From UBA3478 sp964217345 (GTDB lineage: Bacteria > Bacteroidota > Bacteroidia > Flavobacteriales > Flavobacteriaceae), in assembly GCA_964217345.1 (NCBI GenBank), contig CAXPJI010000019.1:1-51834 (forward strand): a stretch of 51,834 nucleotides of DNA, written 5' to 3'. How positions within the stretch are numbered: the first letter of the stretch is position 1; each line of letters opens with the position of its first letter. Under the pieces are notes generated by a model. That model saw only the letters and a program-made list of their open reading frames with translations, searched no databases and was not told the DNA's origin. This document shows positions 24,095 through 32,130 of this stretch, piece after piece. A program made the translations under genes and the position numbers.

Positions 24095-25891
24095 TTAGTC
24101 ATTTAGTTTTAACACTGCCATGAATGCCTGCTGCGGGATTTCAACATTTCCGATTTGACGCATTCGTTTCTTTCCTTTTTTCTGTTTTTCAAGAAGCTTT
24201 CGTTTACGAGAAATATCTCCTCCGTAACACTTGGCTGTCACATCTTTACGTAAAGCCTTGATCGTTTCTCGAGAGATGATTTTCGCTCCAATAGCTGCTT
24301 GAATAGGAATATCGAATTGTTGTCTTGGGATGAGCTCTTTCAGTTTTTCACACATTTTTTTACCAATGGTATGCGCGTTGTCAAAGTGAACAAGGGCGGA
24401 CAAAGCGTCAACGGGTTGTGCGTTTAAGAGAATATCTACACGAACTAGTTTAGATTCTCGCATCCCAATCGGGCTATAATCAAACGAGGCGTATCCTTTA
24501 GAAATGGTCTTCAAACGATCGTAAAAATCAAATACGATTTCGGCCAGCGGCATATCAAAACTAAGCTCAACTCTTTCGGGAGTCAGATAGGTTTGATTGG
24601 TAATATTCCCTCGTTTCTCAATACAAAGCGACATCACATTACCCACAAAATCTGATTTAGTAATAATAGAAGCTTTGATGTAGGGTTCTTCTACGCGATC
24701 TAATCCAGAAGGGTCTGGAAGATCTGAAGGGTTGTTTACGATGATTGGCTGATCAGGGTTCTTCTTGTTGAAGGCGTGATAGCTTACGTTGGGGACGGTT
24801 GTAATCACCGTCATGTCGAATTCACGCTCTAATCGCTCTTGAATGATTTCCATGTGTAGCATTCCTAAGAACCCACAACGAAAACCAAAGCCTAGTGCGG
24901 CAGAGCTTTCAGGGGCGAAAACCAGAGAAGCATCGTTTAATTGAAGCTTTTCCATTGAAGCGCGGAGCTCTTCATAGTCTTCTGTGTCTACCGGATAGAT
25001 ACCCGCAAAAACCATTGGCTTTACCTCTTCAAAGCCCTCAATGGCCGAGGTAGATTTTCTATCGGTTAACGTAATCGTATCACCCACTTTTACCTCTCGA
25101 GCATCTTTGATACCCGTAATTAAATACCCTACATCTCCCGTGTGAATCTCTTTTTTGGGCTCTTGTTTCAGTCTAAGCGTACCAATTTCATCGGCGAAAT
25201 AGTTTTTCCCCGTTGCCATAAAGGTGATACGATCTCCTTTTTTAATCGAACCATTAAGAATTCTAAAATAGGTTTCAACACCCCTAAACGGATTGTAAAC
25301 TGAGTCGAAAACTAGAGCTTGCAAAGGTTCATCAGGACTACCCTTTGGAGCCGGAACTCGATCGATGATCGCCTTTAAAATGTTTTCAATTCCCAAACCT
25401 GTTTTAGCACTTGCAGGAATAACCTCTGAAGGGTCGCAACCCAATAGGTTTACGATATCGTCGGTTACTTCCTCAGGATTAGCACTTGGCAGATCGACCT
25501 TATTCAAAACTGGAATAATCTCTAGGTCGTTTTCAAGGGCTAAGTATAAGTTTGAAATGGTTTGTGCCTGAATACTTTGTGCCGCATCAACAATGAGCAA
25601 AGCCCCCTCACAAGCAGCAATGGATCTCGACACTTCGTAAGAGAAATCTACGTGGCCGGGAGTGTCAATAAGATTCAAGATGTACTCCTCACCTTCATAG
25701 GTGTAGTTCATTTGAATCGCATGACTTTTAATGGTAATACCTCGCTCTCTCTCAAGATCCATGTTGTCAAGAAGCTGATCCTGCTTCTCTCTTTCAGTGA
25801 CAGAACCTGTAAAATCTAAAAGACGATCTGCCAGGGTGCTTTTACCGTGGTCAATGTGAGCGATGATGCAAAAATTTCGAATGTTTTTCAT
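24095..25891 (-). CDS. lepA: elongation factor 4 (LepA)
   Basis: Translational GTPase that acts on stalled or mistranslocated ribosomes. Starting at the ATG at 25891 gives 598 residues, the standard LepA length and N-terminus; an upstream in-frame ATG at 25912 would add seven unconserved residues. The G1 motif AHIDHGKS is at about 11-18, DTPGHVDF (G3) and NKVDLP (G4) follow, and the C-terminal domain carries the LepA-specific KKKGKKRM and GNVEIPQQAF. A -7 box at 25930-25937 is back to back with that of dusB. Confidence 0.97.
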   Translation of the reverse strand: MKNIRNFCIIAHIDHGKSTLADRLLDFTGSVTEREKQDQLLDNMDLERERGITIKSHAIQMNYTYEGEEYILNLIDTPGHVDFSYEVSRSIAACEGALLIVDAAQSIQAQTISNLYLALENDLEIIPVLNKVDLPSANPEEVTDDIVNLLGCDPSEVIPASAKTGLGIENILKAIIDRVPAPKGSPDEPLQALVFDSVYNPFRGVETYFRILNGSIKKGDRITFMATGKNYFADEIGTLRLKQEPKKEIHTGDVGYLITGIKDAREVKVGDTITLTDRKSTSAIEGFEEVKPMVFAGIYPVDTEDYEELRASMEKLQLNDASLVFAPESSAALGFGFRCGFLGMLHMEIIQERLEREFDMTVITTVPNVSYHAFNKKNPDQPIIVNNPSDLPDPSGLDRVEEPYIKASIITKSDFVGNVMSLCIEKRGNITNQTYLTPERVELSFDMPLAEIVFDFYDRLKTISKGYASFDYSPIGMRESKLVRVDILLNAQPVDALSALVHFDNAHTIGKKMCEKLKELIPRQQFDIPIQAAIGAKIISRETIKALRKDVTAKCYGGDISRKRKLLEKQKKGKKRMRQIGNVEIPQQAFMAVLKLND

Positions 25892-25929
25892 AGCCAAAAC
25901 AGGGCTGCACATAATGATTTGCAGGCAAG

Positions 25930-25937
25930 CAAAGATA
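25930..25937 (-). promoter_or_regulatory. -7 promoter box for lepA
   Basis: Minus strand reads TATCTTTG, a full consensus match, 38 nt before the preferred lepA ATG and 6 bp from the divergent dusB box. Confidence 0.55.
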
Positions 25938-25943
25938 ATCCAT

Positions 25944-25951
25944 TATTTTTG
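25944..25951 (+). promoter_or_regulatory. -7 promoter box for dusB
   Basis: TATTTTTG, a full consensus match, 17 nt before the TTG start. A TTTG at 25918-25921 could be the -33 element, at a slightly long spacing. Confidence 0.55.
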
Positions 25952-25968
25952 CTATAAAATCGAACGAT

Positions 25969-26970
25969 TTGGTGAAAATTGCAGACATAGAACTTCCTGA
26001 ATTTCCATTGTTATTAGCCCCAATGGAAGACGTGAGTGACCCTCCATTCAGAGCCTTGTGCAAGGAACAGGGAGCAGATGTGGTTTACACCGAATTCATT
26101 TCTTCGGAAGGTCTTATTCGAGATGCCGCGAAATCAGTGATCAAACTAGACATTTATGAAAAAGAACGGCCTGTAGGAATTCAGATTTTTGGTGCTGAAT
26201 TAGACTCGATGCTTGAAGCTGTAGACATTGTTGAGCAGTCGAACCCGGATATTATTGACATTAATTTCGGGTGTCCAGTAAAGAAGGTGGTGTGTAAAAA
26301 TGCCGGAGCAGGTATTTTAAGAGACATCCCACTGATGGTGAAATTAACGGAGGAAATCGTTAAAAGAACAAAACTTCCGGTTACGGTAAAAACTCGGTTA
26401 GGGTGGGATAGTGATTCGATAAAAATTGTTGAGGTAGCAGAACGACTTCAAGATGTGGGAATCAAGGCGATTTCTATTCATGGCCGAACTCGAGTTCAAA
26501 TGTATAAAGGCGTTGCAGACTGGGGGCCTATTGCCGAGGTAAAGAATAATCATAGAATGCACATTCCCGTTTTTGGTAACGGCGATGTTAACACCCCAGA
26601 AGCGGCCATTAAAATGAGGGATCAATTCGGTTTAGATGGCGCAATGATCGGTCGAGCAAGTATCGGATACCCTTGGTTTTTTAGAGAGGTGAAACACTTC
26701 ATGCAAACCGGAAAACACCTAGACCCGCCAACCATGCAAGAACGAGTTGAGGCCGCTCGAAGACACCTAAGCATGTCTATTGACTGGAAAGGTGAAAAGC
26801 TCGCGGTCTACGAAACACGAAGACATTATACTAACTATTTCAAAGGAATACCCAACTTCAAGCCACTGCGAATGAGCCTAGTAAGCGCAGAAACTTCAGA
26901 CGAGGTTTTTGAAACTCTTGAGAAGGCAGGGAAGGAATTCGCAGACTTTGATTTTTCTACGATCTCATAG
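25969..26970 (+). CDS. dusB: tRNA-dihydrouridine synthase (DusB type)
   Basis: FMN-dependent, NADPH-using enzyme that reduces uridine to dihydrouridine in the tRNA D-loop. 333 residues with the Dus TIM barrel: LLAPMEDVSDPPFR at about 15-28, the signature NFGCPVKK near 99-106, VTVKTRLGWD, IHGRTRVQ, and GNGDV for flavin phosphate binding. The start appears to be TTG at 25969, giving the family N-terminus MVKI; a GTG one codon later is the alternative. Its 3' end overlaps the convergent permease gene by 14 bp. Confidence 0.95.
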   Translation: MVKIADIELPEFPLLLAPMEDVSDPPFRALCKEQGADVVYTEFISSEGLIRDAAKSVIKLDIYEKERPVGIQIFGAELDSMLEAVDIVEQSNPDIIDINFGCPVKKVVCKNAGAGILRDIPLMVKLTEEIVKRTKLPVTVKTRLGWDSDSIKIVEVAERLQDVGIKAISIHGRTRVQMYKGVADWGPIAEVKNNHRMHIPVFGNGDVNTPEAAIKMRDQFGLDGAMIGRASIGYPWFFREVKHFMQTGKHLDPPTMQERVEAARRHLSMSIDWKGEKLAVYETRRHYTNYFKGIPNFKPLRMSLVSAETSDEVFETLEKAGKEFADFDFSTIS

Positions 26971-28141
26971 CCTTCGATACTTCTGGCAATTTACGAGAGG
27001 AGATAAGAGCGGCGAGAAACCCAAACAATAAGAGGGTTATAAACACTAAAAAGAGGTTGCCTACACTTATCGAGACAGGATAAGACAGCTCGCTAGAGAG
27101 TCTAACCCACCCTAGCTGGTTTTGGCCGACAACGAAAGCAAGGCCTATTAGAATACCGAAAACAGCCCCTAATGCACTTAGTGCCGTCCCCAGAAAAAGG
27201 AAGATGTTTTTAATCTGGACCGATGTAAGCCCCATCTGTTTCAGGGTTGAAAAACTACTGCTTTTATCAGCCATAATTAATCGGATAGATCCCGCCAGAC
27301 TAAATAGCGCAAGGATGAGAACCATTGAAAATATAAAATAGGTAGCCCAATATTCGGTGTTTAAAAGTTTAAAGAGAGACCGGTTTTGATCTTCCCGGTC
27401 TTGCACCATAATGTCCCCGTCGATAAAACCCTTCAAGCCAGAGGCGACCTCCTCCTTTGAAAGAAAGGTCTCATCAATACTTAGAGAGGTGAAGCTGTTC
27501 TTAGGGAGACCGCCCAAATAGAGAAGGTCTTCATAACTGGCTATTCCAAGTGTTTGAGACTCATCATCTTCAAGAAAAACCCCCTTTGCTTTCAGTGTTC
27601 GCTGTCTAATCTCGTTTGCGCCTAGTTGAAGCCTAATAGCCCGGTCTCCCGGGATTAAACTACCCACCCTGAGCGAACTGTCATAGGCCTCTCCTCCTAA
27701 TTCGTAATAGGTATTTAGACTAAGTAGCATTTCGCCTTGTGAAAACGAGCTTGTTCCATATAAAATCTCAAGAGAGTCAGAAAGAGTAGGGTGGTAAGCA
27801 ACAAGGTCTCCTGCAGCCATCTCACCATCCTTTTGAATAAGACCGACCACCGAAAGCTTCGAAACTACTAACGCGTCATTTGCTTTACCCCACTCTTGAA
27901 TGCTTTCTAAATCGACGGTGAAAACCCCTTGGTTTAAGGGAGTAATTTTAATAGCAGGTGAATGCTCATAGGCATATTGAGTACTTAACCCTTTTAGTCC
28001 TTCAAATGCTGAGAGAACCACTGTTAAAGCTGCAGCGGCGGCGACCACAACCATGAGGCTCAGATAGCTAACAAGGTTCACCAAAGATTGATTGCTATTT
28101 GAAAGCAAATACCTCCAGGCGATATAAATTGAAGTTTTCAC
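26957..28141 (-). CDS. ABC transporter permease, FtsX/LolC-LolE-like
   Basis: A 394-residue inner-membrane protein with the FtsX/MacB-type plan: one N-terminal helix (about 20-45), a large periplasmic domain (about 50-260), then three C-terminal helices (about 270-290, 320-345 and 360-380). GLTSVQIKNIF before the third helix is the classic coupling-helix region. Such proteins pair with a separate ATPase, often for lipoprotein release; no ATPase gene is adjacent. It overlaps rbfA by 4 nt. Confidence 0.87.
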   Translation of the reverse strand: MKTSIYIAWRYLLSNSNQSLVNLVSYLSLMVVVAAAAALTVVLSAFEGLKGLSTQYAYEHSPAIKITPLNQGVFTVDLESIQEWGKANDALVVSKLSVVGLIQKDGEMAAGDLVAYHPTLSDSLEILYGTSSFSQGEMLLSLNTYYELGGEAYDSSLRVGSLIPGDRAIRLQLGANEIRQRTLKAKGVFLEDDESQTLGIASYEDLLYLGGLPKNSFTSLSIDETFLSKEEVASGLKGFIDGDIMVQDREDQNRSLFKLLNTEYWATYFIFSMVLILALFSLAGSIRLIMADKSSSFSTLKQMGLTSVQIKNIFLFLGTALSALGAVFGILIGLAFVVGQNQLGWVRLSSELSYPVSISVGNLFLVFITLLLFGFLAALISSRKLPEVSKAMRS

Positions 28142-28530
28142 TTTTTTTGACGACGATCGAGCAGGCCGCGATCCTCAATAGGGTTTTCTTCTCCTTTTAA
28201 CGAACGCTCTATAGCCTCGGCCTTCTTAGCAGTTTCGTCTTTAAAAAACAAAAGCTCAGGAACTCTTCGCATCTGATTACGGGTACGATTAGCAAGCTCG
28301 TGACGAATTAAAGGAGCATTCGATCGGATACCTTCAAAAAGCTCATCGCCTTTTTCTTCTGGAAAGAAACTTAAATACACCTTGGCGATCATCAAATCAA
28401 CCGTTACCGCTACTTCTGTCACCGAGATCAGCAGACCAGAAATACCAGAGTCTTTAGCCGCTTTCTGAAGAATATCAGCTAGGTCACGTTGCAGTAATGC
28501 CCCGATTTTTCGTTGTCTTTCACTTTCCAT
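28138..28530 (-). CDS. rbfA: 30S ribosome-binding factor A
   Basis: Late assembly factor that binds the 30S subunit near the 5' helix of 16S rRNA and supports cold growth. 130 residues with the KH-like fold: ESERQRKIGALLQRDLADIL at the start, VTVDLMIAKVYLSFF in the second strand region and RHELANRTRNQMRRVPEL, which contains the conserved basic helix and the RxxPEL motif. The ATG lies 4 nt after its promoter box, so a leaderless mRNA is likely. It overlaps the permease gene downstream by 4 nt. Confidence 0.93.
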   Translation of the reverse strand: MESERQRKIGALLQRDLADILQKAAKDSGISGLLISVTEVAVTVDLMIAKVYLSFFPEEKGDELFEGIRSNAPLIRHELANRTRNQMRRVPELLFFKDETAKKAEAIERSLKGEENPIEDRGLLDRRQKK

Positions 28531-28534
28531 AAAA

Positions 28535-28542
28535 CAAAAATA
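28535..28542 (-). promoter_or_regulatory. -7 promoter box for rbfA (leaderless geometry)
   Basis: Minus strand reads TATTTTTG, a full consensus match, 4 nt from the rbfA ATG and 5 bp from an oppositely oriented consensus box. Confidence 0.55.
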
Positions 28543-28547
28543 GCGAA

Positions 28548-28555
28548 TATCTTTG
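28548..28555 (+). promoter_or_regulatory. -7-like box pointing toward the tRNA gene
   Basis: TATCTTTG, a full consensus match on the plus strand. The only feature downstream is the CAU tRNA 73 bp away, so this is either a distal tRNA promoter or the rightward half of a bidirectional rbfA promoter. Confidence 0.4.
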
Positions 28556-28607
28556 GCTGGGACGTCTAGCTTTGTTTTTTAGGCTTGGAACACCCAAAAA
28601 TTAACTG

Positions 28608-28615
28608 TAATTTTG
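28608..28615 (+). promoter_or_regulatory. promoter for the CAU tRNA
   Basis: TAATTTTG matches the -7 consensus and ends 13 nt before the tRNA. A TTG exactly 20 nt upstream fits the -33 element. Confidence 0.6.
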
Positions 28616-28628
28616 GCGCCCGCCTTTA

Positions 28629-28702
28629 GGTCCTATAGCTCAGTTGGTTAGAGTAGCTGACTCATAATCAGTTGGTCCCTGGTTCGAGCCCAGGTGGGAC
28701 CA
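28629..28702 (+). tRNA. tRNA with anticodon CAU (Met or lysidine-type Ile)
   Basis: A complete cloverleaf: acceptor GGTCCTA/TGGGACC, D-arm GCTC/GAGT, anticodon stem GCTGA/TCAGT around the loop CTCATAA, and T-arm CCTGG/CCAGG with TTCGAGC. Discriminator base A; CCA is not encoded. The first acceptor pair is G-C, so it is not an initiator. CAU could be elongator Met or Ile read as k2C by TilS, and I cannot decide which by eye. A strong terminator follows. Confidence 0.93.
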
Positions 28703-28715
28703 CTTAAAGCGCAAG

Positions 28716-28749
28716 AACCCGCTCCGATGAGGAGCGGGTTTCTTTTTTT
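28716..28749 (+). terminator. rho-independent terminator after the tRNA
   Basis: A perfect 10-bp stem AACCCGCTCC/GGAGCGGGTT with a 5-nt loop, followed by TCTTTTTTT. Confidence 0.9.
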
Positions 28750-28781
28750 GATCAATCCTGAAGCTCGCTTCTAGGGTTGGG

Positions 28782-28815
28782 CAAAAAAGAAATCCCCTCT
28801 GCGTGCAGCAGAGGG
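28782..28815 (-). terminator. rho-independent terminator for the leftward DUF1835 gene
   Basis: CCCTCTGC at 28795 pairs with GCAGAGGG at 28808 around a 5-nt loop. Read on the minus strand it is followed by a TTTCTTTTTT tract, and it lies 78 bp downstream of the DUF1835 stop. Confidence 0.8.
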
Positions 28816-28892
28816 TGGGTTCGCGTCATTTTCAGCAGTGATTTCTAGGCGCCATCTCGCCTTTTCGCTAGAAAGACCTTCAAGACCGTTCA

Positions 28893-29645
28893 TTAATTTT
28901 CGAAAGCCACTACTTGATCAAAGATTCGCTTTACTTGTAAATCCCCGAAGCCATAAACAGCCTCTTTTTTGCAAAACATCATAAAGACCTTTCCAAAATG
29001 AGTGGTCTTTAGTGTCTTTGTGATCGCTAACAGGGACAAATAAGGCCTGCTTTTCTCAATGGTTGAGGTGTTCATGTCACGATAGGCTATCGCGGCCGGA
29101 ATAATATACTGGCTTAAACCAGCGATACCTGCGACAAGACGAATTAACTTATCCGAGTCGTTTACAGAATATGCCTGCCATAGCAGAGCGATCTTTGCAA
29201 TATTAACAGGCAAACGATCTTCGAAAACAGCGGTTAAAGCCTCTTTCGATAGTAGACCAAAATTATATTTAGCAACCCCCGAGGGCTTGGCCCAAGACAC
29301 TTTACCACCAAACCCAGAGGCTTCTAAGAAATAGCAAATAAACCAGAAGTTTGTCTGACAAAACAAATCCTCTTCAAACCAAAGGACAATCTCTGAGGGC
29401 TTTAGGTCTGTAACTATCTTCATTAAAGGAACAGACAGTTCTCTTGAATAACTTTCTTTGATTTTTGGGCCATAGGCATCAGACAAATAAGCCGCCCTAG
29501 AAGCAAAAAACGCTTCAAATTCAACCACCTTTTTGGGACCTTCGATAAGACATTCTCTAAATACCAAGATTTCGCCCGGCAGATCTTTGGGAAATTGATC
29601 CTCAAGCGCATCGCCATTTATAATATGGATCACAGGGCTATTCAT
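28893..29645 (-). CDS. DUF1835 domain-containing protein
   Basis: A 250-residue cytoplasmic protein. The N-terminal stretch (HIINGDALEDQFP, then EILVFRECLIEGP) is typical of DUF1835, and a conserved LWFEEDLFCQTNFWF segment lies at about 107-121. The family has no proven function. A TACTTTTA promoter-like box lies 13 nt upstream of the ATG, and a clear terminator lies downstream, so it is a single-gene transcription unit. Confidence 0.82.
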   Translation of the reverse strand: MNSPVIHIINGDALEDQFPKDLPGEILVFRECLIEGPKKVVEFEAFFASRAAYLSDAYGPKIKESYSRELSVPLMKIVTDLKPSEIVLWFEEDLFCQTNFWFICYFLEASGFGGKVSWAKPSGVAKYNFGLLSKEALTAVFEDRLPVNIAKIALLWQAYSVNDSDKLIRLVAGIAGLSQYIIPAAIAYRDMNTSTIEKSRPYLSLLAITKTLKTTHFGKVFMMFCKKEAVYGFGDLQVKRIFDQVVAFEN

Positions 29646-29700
29646 CTAGAATTTTAAATAAAAGTAAGGGATTAAACGGCGAGCGACTAGTCATTACTTG

Positions 29701-29708
29701 TACCTTTA
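29701..29708 (+). promoter_or_regulatory. -7-like box 4 nt before the start of the 29713 gene
   Basis: TACCTTTA differs from the consensus in its last base; 4 nt separate it from the ATG, as at holB, folB and rbfA. Confidence 0.4.
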
Positions 29709-29712
29709 AGAC

Positions 29713-30393
29713 ATGAGGAGAACAATCAAAAAGATAATCATTGCGCTGATAGTTATTTCTCTTGGCTTGGTTTTGGTGATTCAATGGCTGTCGAAACCAT
29801 TGCCCGAATCATTTACTGGGCCTGAGGCAGACCAGTTCGCAAGAGATGTTCAAAAGGAGCTCAACATTCAGGGGTATGACACCATCAGTAAAATACAATT
29901 TAGTTTTCGGGATCACCACTATTTATGGAACAAGACTGAAGAGCGGGTTCTAGTTTCTTGGGAGGACTACCAAGTAGACCTTATTCTCTCTGAAATTGAA
30001 AACTCGAAGATTCTTCAGGGGGGTAAAGAATCAAATCGCGCTGACCTTATTGAAAAGGCGAAGGCTTATTTCTATAATGATTCTTACTGGTTGGTGGCGC
30101 CGTTTAAATTTTTTGACCCCGGAGTGGTACGATCTTTAGTTGAGACTGATAACGGGAGCAAGGCATTACTGATCACACACACGAGCGGAGGGGTTACTCC
30201 AGGGGACTCTTATCTGTGGTATTTTGATGAAAAATTAGTTCCCACACACTTTGAGTTATGGGTGAGTATCATTCCGATTAAAGGGGTTTCAGCCACATGG
30301 TCTAGCTGGGTAAGCAAGCAAGACGTGTTGTTTTCAACCTTCCACAAACTAGGACCTCTCGAAATCACCATTGGTGACCTTAAGGTATATTAA
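29713..30393 (+). CDS. membrane-anchored periplasmic protein of unknown function
   Basis: A 226-residue protein with a basic N-terminus and a single hydrophobic helix at about 7-26, probably an uncleaved anchor or signal peptide. The remainder is rich in aromatic residues and predicted beta strands. HTSGGVTPGDSYLWYFDE at about 155-172 is the most distinctive stretch, and similar GGVTPGD sequences occur in uncharacterised Bacteroidota proteins. A LolA-like beta-sheet fold is conceivable but not shown. The last bases overlap the stop codon of the convergent barrel gene. Confidence 0.75.
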   Translation: MRRTIKKIIIALIVISLGLVLVIQWLSKPLPESFTGPEADQFARDVQKELNIQGYDTISKIQFSFRDHHYLWNKTEERVLVSWEDYQVDLILSEIENSKILQGGKESNRADLIEKAKAYFYNDSYWLVAPFKFFDPGVVRSLVETDNGSKALLITHTSGGVTPGDSYLWYFDEKLVPTHFELWVSIIPIKGVSATWSSWVSKQDVLFSTFHKLGPLEITIGDLKVY

Positions 30394-31019
30394 AACGCCC
30401 GGTATACTCCAAGGGTCATATTGGTATTGCCCGTAGAAAGTGTTTTGTTGATGAATCCGCGTAATTGGGTTTTGTGTGCGATTTGATAGCTAACCGTTTG
30501 GCTAAGGCCGTGGCCATTATTGAGGTCGATTGCCCACACCTGAGAAAAGCTATTCCACTTGCCTTTGTTGTAATTCAGACCAACATAACCGAAGTTAATT
30601 TCAAGGTCGTTGTTTCGACCTTTTCCGTGAAGAAACATGGTGCTTAAGCTCCATTTCTCATTAATGCTATAGTCGGTTCGAAGCTCTTGGGCAAAGAATG
30701 AATCGACCTGATAGTCGTCTGAAATTTGAAGTGCTGGTAGGTGAGTTCCGATGGTGGCTTTTAGCCTTTTATCTAAGAATTTATAGCGCGTAATAAATAT
30801 GGCGTTTCTAGGGACTAGGTTTTCAGCCCGAATTAGAGATAATAAATGACCTTGAAGTCTTTTGTCAGTGTTTGTGCCGACCGAGAGAATAAAGTGAGGG
30901 TCTTCTGAAGTAAAATCAGGAACAAATGAAAAACCTCCAGTACTTGCTTCTACTCCGCCGTATTGTGCAAAAGCTGTTAGAGAGAAGGCGAAGGCAATTA
31001 AGCAGAGTAGTTTTTTCAT
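30390..31019 (-). CDS. putative small outer-membrane beta-barrel protein
   Basis: A 209-residue exported protein. The signal peptide (about 1-18) ends with AFAQ. The mature part alternates polar and aromatic residues (for example KWSLSTMFLHGKGR and EINFGYVGLNY) and ends in Phe (GVYRAF), as in barrel proteins recognised by BAM. No domain name can be assigned with confidence. A TACATTTG box lies 19 nt upstream of the ATG. Convergent with, and overlapping, the gene at 29713. Confidence 0.7.
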   Translation of the reverse strand: MKKLLCLIAFAFSLTAFAQYGGVEASTGGFSFVPDFTSEDPHFILSVGTNTDKRLQGHLLSLIRAENLVPRNAIFITRYKFLDKRLKATIGTHLPALQISDDYQVDSFFAQELRTDYSINEKWSLSTMFLHGKGRNNDLEINFGYVGLNYNKGKWNSFSQVWAIDLNNGHGLSQTVSYQIAHKTQLRGFINKTLSTGNTNMTLGVYRAF

Positions 31020-31038
31020 AAGGGTTGGTTGTGTATGA

Positions 31039-31046
31039 CAAATGTA
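31039..31046 (-). promoter_or_regulatory. -7 promoter box for the putative barrel gene
   Basis: Minus strand reads TACATTTG, a full consensus match, 19 nt before the ATG at 31019. Confidence 0.5.
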
Positions 31047-31088
31047 CCGAAGTAACCCCCCTCTTTGCTACCAAAAGGTGTTAAAAAG

Positions 31089-31478
31089 CTACCCAAAGAC
31101 AAGACCGTGAAGATACCTGCCCGGGAAGAGCGTAAACCCTCCGGCAATTAGAAGCCCTGTCCAGTAGAGAAATTGCATCGACCGCTGATGTGAAATCAGT
31201 CGGCCTCGTTTTAATTGCCAGAGGCTATAAGGAACCGTAGCAATCGTTAATACACTTAATAGGTGAATATATCCGAAATGATCGAGCCATTTGGGGCCAA
31301 CATGAGCCTCTAACAATAAAGACACTAAAAACGAAAAGGTAATTAATAGGGCATAACCCTTGCCCCATAACCGATGTGACTTGCCCCCCTTTTTTGAAAA
31401 AACAATGACATAAAACCCCAAGGGAACACAGGGAGCAATTGAAAAAAGGTGTATCGACCTTAGTAGCTCGTAACTCAT
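31089..31478 (-). CDS. DUF2306-like small membrane protein
   Basis: A 129-residue protein with four predicted transmembrane helices (about 5-25, 40-60, 68-88 and 103-123). HRLWGKGYAL after helix 1 and HQRSMQFLYWTGLLIAGGF before the last helix resemble DUF2306 proteins, a family with paired His residues and no fixed role. The ATG at 31478 overlaps the upstream methyltransferase stop as ATGA, so the reading frame extending further upstream is not the true start. Confidence 0.75.
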   Translation of the reverse strand: MSYELLRSIHLFSIAPCVPLGFYVIVFSKKGGKSHRLWGKGYALLITFSFLVSLLLEAHVGPKWLDHFGYIHLLSVLTIATVPYSLWQLKRGRLISHQRSMQFLYWTGLLIAGGFTLFPGRYLHGLVFG

Positions 31479-32086
31479 GATTTTTGTCCGATAACACAGA
31501 GTGTTCCGGCCCAACCTTCTTTGACATCGATCCGAGTAGCGCTTACCTTTACAAAACCGGCAGCTTTGAACATCTGAATCCACTCTTGTTCAGAGAAGAG
31601 TCTCATGAGGTTAATGCCACATTTTTCTGGCCAGTCATGTGAAACCGTATTCTCTTTATAAAAATCGATTCCCATAACCAGTCGACCTTTAGGACTTAAC
31701 CACTTATCGTGAATCTTAGCAAGCAACTCTTCAGGCTTCTCTAAATAATAAAAGACCTCCATACTATGAATAACATCGTAGGTTTTACTCGGAGACCAAG
31801 TGGTCAAGTCGTCTCTATAATAGCCGTTTAATGGGTCTATTTCTTCAGCCTTTTCGATCATTTTCACTGACCCATCGATACCCTCCGACAATAGGCAGCC
31901 CTCCATGCTCTTCACGAGACGAACGACCCAGCCGTTTCCACAACCCGCGTCTAGAAAAGAGAAAGGTGTTTCGGGAAGGCTAAGCCCAAGCATTTGAAGT
32001 ACAGCTGAACGATGACCGTCTGCCATTCCCTCATCTTTTCCTATTTCTGCCCATCGGTTGAATACTTCTATTGGAGATTGTTTCAT
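31475..32086 (-). CDS. class I SAM-dependent methyltransferase
   Basis: A 203-residue methyltransferase from the ATG at 32086; the frame stays open further upstream, but that part is not protein-like. Motif I is FLDAGCGNGW at about 42-51, GIDGSVKMIEKA follows, and VIHSMEVFYYLEKP is the motif IV region. The substrate is unknown; a small molecule is plausible. It is coupled by a 4-nt overlap to the DUF2306-like gene. Divergent from the Tat-lipoprotein gene 44 bp away. Confidence 0.85.
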   Translation of the reverse strand: MKQSPIEVFNRWAEIGKDEGMADGHRSAVLQMLGLSLPETPFSFLDAGCGNGWVVRLVKSMEGCLLSEGIDGSVKMIEKAEEIDPLNGYYRDDLTTWSPSKTYDVIHSMEVFYYLEKPEELLAKIHDKWLSPKGRLVMGIDFYKENTVSHDWPEKCGINLMRLFSEQEWIQMFKAAGFVKVSATRIDVKEGWAGTLCVIGQKS

Positions 32087-32130
32087 GCGATTTATCGTAT
32101 CTTTTTCAAAGCCAATATAAAAAACAAAAC

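Noticed and set aside
31479..31583. 35-residue upstream extension of the DUF2306-like gene
   Set aside because: Cys/Arg-rich, not protein-like, and it overlaps the methyltransferase in another frame; the coupled ATG at 31478 is a better start.
32071..32130. 20-residue upstream extension of the Tat-lipoprotein
   Set aside because: It would bury the twin-arginine signal; the ATG at 32131 gives a textbook signal.
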